Source of the DNA: Mageeibacillus sp. UBA1243
GTDB lineage: Bacteria > Bacillota > Clostridia > UBA1212
NCBI GenBank assembly: GCA_002308595.1
Contig: DBWH01000029.1
Location: 23,021 to 31,819 of the forward strand
Reading direction: 5' to 3'
DNA length: 8,799 nt
Shown here piece by piece: positions 5,694 through 8,799 of the stretch. Under the pieces are notes generated by a model, which saw nothing but the letters and a program-made list of their open reading frames with translations, was not told the origin of the DNA and searched no databases. The position numbers and the translations under genes are program-made. Within the stretch, counting starts at the first letter, position 1; each line of letters begins with the position of its first letter.

Positions 5694-6653
5694 ATGACTC
5701 AATATGATGATTTTTGTAAAAAACTAGGAGATAAGTATATAACTGATTTTGAATCTGTTTGCAATGACGATGAATATAATTCTAAAAAAGCTTTATTTGC
5801 TGAGATGGATATTAATCAGTATATTCAGGCCGCAGCAGAACAAGTATTTTATTACAAGTTGAAAAAACAGTTAGGGACAATTATCTCAGACCAAAATGTT
5901 AATCCAGAAAATAGAACTGATGTTGATTTGTATTATGATGGAAAGCCATATAATTTAAGAATTGAAGTTAAAACGCCAGTTTTATTTGAGAATACAGAAA
6001 AGTATAAGGAAGATATAAAAAATGGAATTACAATTCATGGCCAGCAAGTAAATCGTTATCCTGAGTCTATGGTTGCTCGTAAAGATATGGCTGCAGCGTT
6101 ATCAGACGTGACAAAGGCTTTTAATGGAAAAGCAACTGAAAGAAAAATGGAAGATAATAAAATCAAGGATTACCTTGAATACGCACAAGAGAAAATGGTT
6201 GATCCTGATAATAATACTATTAATGTCTTGTTGATATGCACGAGTAGTAGTGAATTGCCAATGTATTTTGACTACATTGTAAATCCGTATACTGGACTTG
6301 GAGGTAAGGAACCATATATTGCAAAAGAAGTTTATTCTAAAGTTGACATGATAGTTTTATCAAATTGTGTAGAGGGACATCTTGATAAAAGTTTTACATT
6401 TAATGTCTGGGATGCAGATAACTATGTAAATTTTGTAATTCCTAATACTAACAGAAATCCCGACGTTTTTTATAATGCTAAACTTAATTACATAAGATTA
6501 TTATTTAATGATAATTTTTGTAAATATTTAGCATCGCATGATAAGTATACGAATATTGCCGGTGATAGAATGGATGATAGATATGGTATGATTAACTATT
6601 TAACAGCAGAACATATAATGTTTGCACCAAATAATAAATTACGAGAGTATTAA
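5694..6653 (+). CDS. Putative PD-(D/E)XK endonuclease-like protein, AT-rich, ~319 aa
   Basis: I choose ATG 5694 because GGAGG (5684-5688) precedes it by 5 bases; the in-frame ATG 5652 would add 14 residues but has no ribosome site and overlaps a likely -10 box. From 5694, residue 49 is the Glu of a helix (AAAEQVFYYKLKKQ). RTDVDLYYDGKPYNLRIEVKTP (residues 74-95) gives Asp76/Asp78 and the Glu91-x-Lys93 motif, the E...D...ExK order of PD-(D/E)XK nucleases. The remaining 220 residues include a hydrophobic strand INVLLICTSS and an aromatic C-terminal region rich in Asn and Tyr. The family is unknown to me; a stand-alone restriction or defence nuclease fits. Composition is strikingly AT-rich (13 G/C in 5701-5760), pointing to recent acquisition. 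No cognate methyltransferase is in the window, so it would need modified-DNA specificity, a partner elsewhere, or another means of avoiding host DNA. Confidence 0.65.
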   Translation: MTQYDDFCKKLGDKYITDFESVCNDDEYNSKKALFAEMDINQYIQAAAEQVFYYKLKKQLGTIISDQNVNPENRTDVDLYYDGKPYNLRIEVKTPVLFENTEKYKEDIKNGITIHGQQVNRYPESMVARKDMAAALSDVTKAFNGKATERKMEDNKIKDYLEYAQEKMVDPDNNTINVLLICTSSSELPMYFDYIVNPYTGLGGKEPYIAKEVYSKVDMIVLSNCVEGHLDKSFTFNVWDADNYVNFVIPNTNRNPDVFYNAKLNYIRLLFNDNFCKYLASHDKYTNIAGDRMDDRYGMINYLTAEHIMFAPNNKLREY

Positions 6654-6698
6654 TAAGGGGTGTTCAAAATACCCTTAGTGTGTTCAATTCGCTCTAGT

Positions 6699-6786
6699 GA
6701 TTCGAACCCCGAGAGAGGGGGACCCCGAAAAGTCAGAGACTTTTTGGGGAAAAGGAGAATATTGCTACGCAGACGAAGTCTTTCAA
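6699..6786. repeat. Right copy of the degenerate repeat bounding the accessory block
   Basis: GATTCGAACCC (6699-6709) and ACGAAGTCTTTCAA (6773-6786) repeat the words at 3475-3485 and 3508-3521 in the same order. The distance between them is larger here because of an insert holding a hairpin (6723-6749). On the minus strand the order resembles tRNA-like sequence followed by a T-arm-like TTCGAATC, but no cloverleaf forms. The pair lies just outside the AT-rich nuclease gene on this side and just after the tRNA terminator on the other. Confidence 0.45.
6723..6749. terminator. Hairpin downstream of the nuclease gene, possible terminator
   Basis: Bases 6723-6734 pair with 6738-6749 through 12 base pairs, including one G-U wobble, closed by the 3-base loop AGA. 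The stem ends in GGGG/CCCC pairs, and on the + strand no T tract follows, so it is not a textbook intrinsic terminator for the gene ending at 6653. The T5 run lies inside the 3' arm. It could be a transcript-stabilising or attenuating hairpin, or part of the repeat element it sits in. Confidence 0.35.
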
Positions 6787-6821
6787 ACAAATCTATTCTT
6801 GCTAAAAATCACAAGACCCGA

Positions 6822-6850
6822 TTGCCTGACATATGTGTTCATGGTATAAT
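6822..6850 (+). promoter_or_regulatory. Promoter of the clostripain-like protease gene
   Basis: TTGCCT at 6822-6827 and a perfect TATAAT at 6845-6850 are separated by 17 bases. The predicted start near 6857 leaves a leader of about 155 bases before the start codon at 7013. This is the only good promoter in the 359-base gap after the nuclease gene. The first part of that gap (6654-6790) holds the repeat and hairpin, and the last part the structured leader. Confidence 0.7.
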
Positions 6851-6856
6851 TCATCA

Positions 6857-7012
6857 AAAATTGTTACGGGACCCTTCGGAAACGTCGAATCGACGGATAC
6901 GGAGTTCCGCAAAACGGTTTTTACATTGGCGTTAACCGGCAGGAAGCAAACAGCTTAGGCCTTGGCGGTTTTGACCGATCAAAACATACAAGACATGGGG
7001 GCAAGTGAAGTA
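6857..7012 (+). other. Hairpin-rich 5' leader of the protease gene
   Basis: Three local stems can be drawn. The first is an outer CGGAA/TTCCG pair (6877-6881 with 6905-6909) enclosing CGTCG/CGACG (6883-6887 with 6891-6895). The second is CGGTT/AACCG (6915-6919 with 6934-6938). The third is CGGT/ACCG (6966-6969 with 6974-6977). A leader this long with nested pairing may act in cis, for example as an attenuator or ligand-binding RNA. It does not match any riboswitch consensus I can recall, and there is no T-tract terminator in it. Short stems of this size also arise by chance in GC-rich sequence. Confidence 0.3.
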
Positions 7013-8799
7013 ATGAGAGCTGCGGTACAAAAAAAGAAGTTAATGATCGTGTTGATTTCATTGGCGGTTTTTGCCGCGTGCCTGGCATTTTTTGTCACTA
7101 AACCGCGTGCTGCGGAGCCTGTGGACAGGACCGTTATGGTTTACATGGTGGGCTCGGACCTTGAGGGAGACTACGGGCTTGGCACATACAACCTGACGGA
7201 GGCTATGAAGGCGGACTATAACGAGCATCTGCAGTTTGTCGTTGTCACGGGCGGCTCCCTCGAGTGGTACATGGAGACGGAGTACATTGAAGGTACTGAC
7301 GGGATCGATCCGAATCTGAATCAGGTCTTCAGTGTTTCCGGCAAAAAGGACGGCGAAGAACACGGGACAATGACGCTGATCGAGGCTGACGGATTGCCGG
7401 GTTTTGAGGATTCTGACATGGCCGATCCGGCAATGCTGACCGCTTTTATCGACTACTGCTGCGATAATTTCTCAGCGGACAAGTACAGCCTGATACTGTG
7501 GGATCACGGCGGCGGACCGGCGGGAGGATTCGGCTTTGATGACAGATACTGGAATTCCATGTCGTTTTCCGGAATCGTGGAGGCAATTCAGTCGACGAAA
7601 CTCATTGGAGGCGGTGACAGGCTGGAAATCGTTGATTTCGATGCCTGCGTCATGGCAACCACGGACATTGCGACGGCGCTTAGTCTCTATGCGGATTACC
7701 TTGTCGTGTCGGCGGAGACTGAGCCCGGATACGGACAGGATTACTCAAGCTGGCTGAACGCTCTTGCTCACGATCCCGGAATGGGCGGGTTCGAGATAGG
7801 AAAGAACATCGTTGACGGCTTCGTGGAGTTCTATACGGAAACGGAAAAGGATTACGCGACACTTGCGGTTATCGACACAAAGAACTTTGTTGACCGGCTG
7901 CTTCCGGCACTGACGAAACTTGACGGCATACTTGTCAGCGAGGCGATGACCAAAAATGACGCCAATGGAAAATACAACTTTTACGACGAGATCTATTCGC
8001 TGAAATACTCCATAGGGTATGCGCTGAACTCGTACTCACTGTATGACCTCGGCAATCTTGCCGGCGCTCTCGGCGTGCCGCAGACCGAATTTGAAACCCT
8101 TACAACCGATGAGATAAGATATTTGAAAAACGCTTACACAGACGTGTCGCTGACTATTGCGGCGGCACTTGCGGACTGCGACGGCAGCGGGGATGACGTC
8201 ATATATTCCGGCTTCAGCGACACGACTTACAAGAAGATCAAGCACGTCAACGTGAGAGACCTTGGCGGTAACATTGTCGCGGCTGACGGGGACAATCTTG
8301 TCACCGTATATCCGACAGGCATCGCATTGTTCTGCGGTGACACATACTTGCGCAACACGTTTGACTATATAAACGAGATGTCCCTCGTGACAGACATGCT
8401 GCCCGAATGCCCGCAGAAAGACTACCTTTCAGGCAGGGCAGAGGCACCGGCCCTTTATACGTTAATAAACAACTACGGCAGGATCGTTTCAATACTTGCA
8501 AGCGCAGATGAGCTGACTGAGGATATCAGTGACGTAAGAAGCAAAATCATGATGGTGTGCGGCACTTCAAGACACAATGCCGTGGCAAACTACCTCGTTA
8601 CAAGAGGCCTTTTTGAGTCCGCGGAAGCCGTGGGTGAATACCTTGACGGAATCGCTGCCCAGCAGGTCGGAGAGATAGTGAAAATCGACAACGTAACGGT
8701 CAAAAAGCGCGAACGTGATTACGACCCCATCGATAAATACAAGCTCACTGCCGCCAATATCTCAGCTCACAACATTGAGTCTGTGGGATCGTCAATGGA
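7013..8799 (+). CDS. Secreted clostripain-family (C11) cysteine protease, 3' end outside window
   Basis: The frame is open from ATG 7013 to the end of the window (595 full codons). After a Lys-rich start, residues 10-28 are hydrophobic, ending near PRAAEP, a plausible signal-peptidase site, so the enzyme is exported. The C11 domain begins at RTVMVYMVGSDLE (about residues 40-52). YSLILWDHGGG carries the catalytic His165 and EIVDFDACVMA the nucleophile Cys212; their 47-residue spacing is close to that of the characterised enzyme PmC11. Family members (clan CD, caspase-like fold) cleave after Arg or Lys, often need calcium and are often self-processed. The remaining sequence to the edge looks like the usual C-terminal extension of clostridial members. 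ATG 6995 is an in-frame alternative start adding six residues; neither start has a strong ribosome site, only a run of G at 6997-7001 upstream of 7013. Confidence 0.9.
   Translation, partial: MRAAVQKKKLMIVLISLAVFAACLAFFVTKPRAAEPVDRTVMVYMVGSDLEGDYGLGTYNLTEAMKADYNEHLQFVVVTGGSLEWYMETEYIEGTDGIDPNLNQVFSVSGKKDGEEHGTMTLIEADGLPGFEDSDMADPAMLTAFIDYCCDNFSADKYSLILWDHGGGPAGGFGFDDRYWNSMSFSGIVEAIQSTKLIGGGDRLEIVDFDACVMATTDIATALSLYADYLVVSAETEPGYGQDYSSWLNALAHDPGMGGFEIGKNIVDGFVEFYTETEKDYATLAVIDTKNFVDRLLPALTKLDGILVSEAMTKNDANGKYNFYDEIYSLKYSIGYALNSYSLYDLGNLAGALGVPQTEFETLTTDEIRYLKNAYTDVSLTIAAALADCDGSGDDVIYSGFSDTTYKKIKHVNVRDLGGNIVAADGDNLVTVYPTGIALFCGDTYLRNTFDYINEMSLVTDMLPECPQKDYLSGRAEAPALYTLINNYGRIVSILASADELTEDISDVRSKIMMVCGTSRHNAVANYLVTRGLFESAEAVGEYLDGIAAQQVGEIVKIDNVTVKKRERDYDPIDKYKLTAANISAHNIESVGSSM

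Noticed and set aside
6655..6676. AAGGG/CCCTT hairpin as terminator of the nuclease gene
   Set aside because: Only five pairs, a 12-base loop and no T tract after it.
6660..6935. 91-codon open frame after the nuclease gene
   Set aside because: It lies over the repeat, the hairpin and the protease promoter, is Arg/Ser-rich with no domain, and has no ribosome site.
6857..7012. Leader as a cyclic-di-GMP, SAM, cobalamin, glycine or guanidine riboswitch
   Set aside because: Recalled conserved core sequences of these classes are absent, so I leave it as an unassigned structured leader.

Overview
The window looks like chromosome from an anaerobic member of the Clostridia (Bacillota), perhaps a gut lineage. 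I infer this from Shine-Dalgarno-led genes, the MBOAT/SGNH envelope-acylation pair, an AlkD-type DNA glycosylase, a clostripain-family (C11) protease, and a moderately GC-rich backbone interrupted by AT-rich accessory DNA. No marker gene fixes the genus.

Left flank (1-3345): the 3' end of an MBOAT O-acyltransferase gene, then a membrane-anchored SGNH-type esterase/transferase, then an AlkD-like glycosylase, all on the + strand with 3-9 bases between genes. A lipoprotein-like metallophosphoesterase on the minus strand converges on them, with its stop codon 3 bases from that of alkD. Its promoter (3177-3205, minus) and a consensus promoter for the tRNA (3281-3309, plus) share one short intergenic space.

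tRNA and accessory segment (3346-6790): tRNA-Ala(GGC), with the G3:U70 identity pair and an encoded CCA, is followed by a perfect hairpin terminator. Then comes a patchwork. A roughly 133-bp module is present twice (3539-3671 and 3738-3871), each copy holding an identical inverted repeat (TTCCGCA-N12-TGCGGAA) next to a -35 box. The second copy drives an AbiEi-type antitoxin gene (type IV toxin-antitoxin, phage abortive infection). The AbiEii toxin gene begins with the expected ATGA overlap but stops after 14 codons, so the antitoxin is an orphan here. After it come an AT-rich gene fragment of unknown family, a 208-residue protein with a PD-(D/E)XK nuclease signature, and an AT-rich protein of about 319 residues with a second, unrelated-looking PD-(D/E)XK signature. 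Four gene ends in this block overlap an ATG as ATGA, and three of those ATGs open stubs of only 7-14 codons, as though partner genes had been cut away. The block is bounded by two partly matching repeat segments (3472-3521 and 6699-6786) that carry T-arm-like sequence. I see no integrase or transposase.

Right flank (6791-8799): a good promoter (6822-6850), a roughly 155-base leader with several hairpins, and the start of a secreted C11 clostripain-like protease with its catalytic His and Cys. This gene runs off the window.

The most unusual part is 3539-6653: a decayed AbiE locus with a duplicated operator/promoter module joined to two putative nucleases of unrecognised families. It reads as a small defence hotspot beside a tRNA gene. 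Whether the nucleases work with AbiEi or were simply deposited beside it cannot be decided from this sequence.
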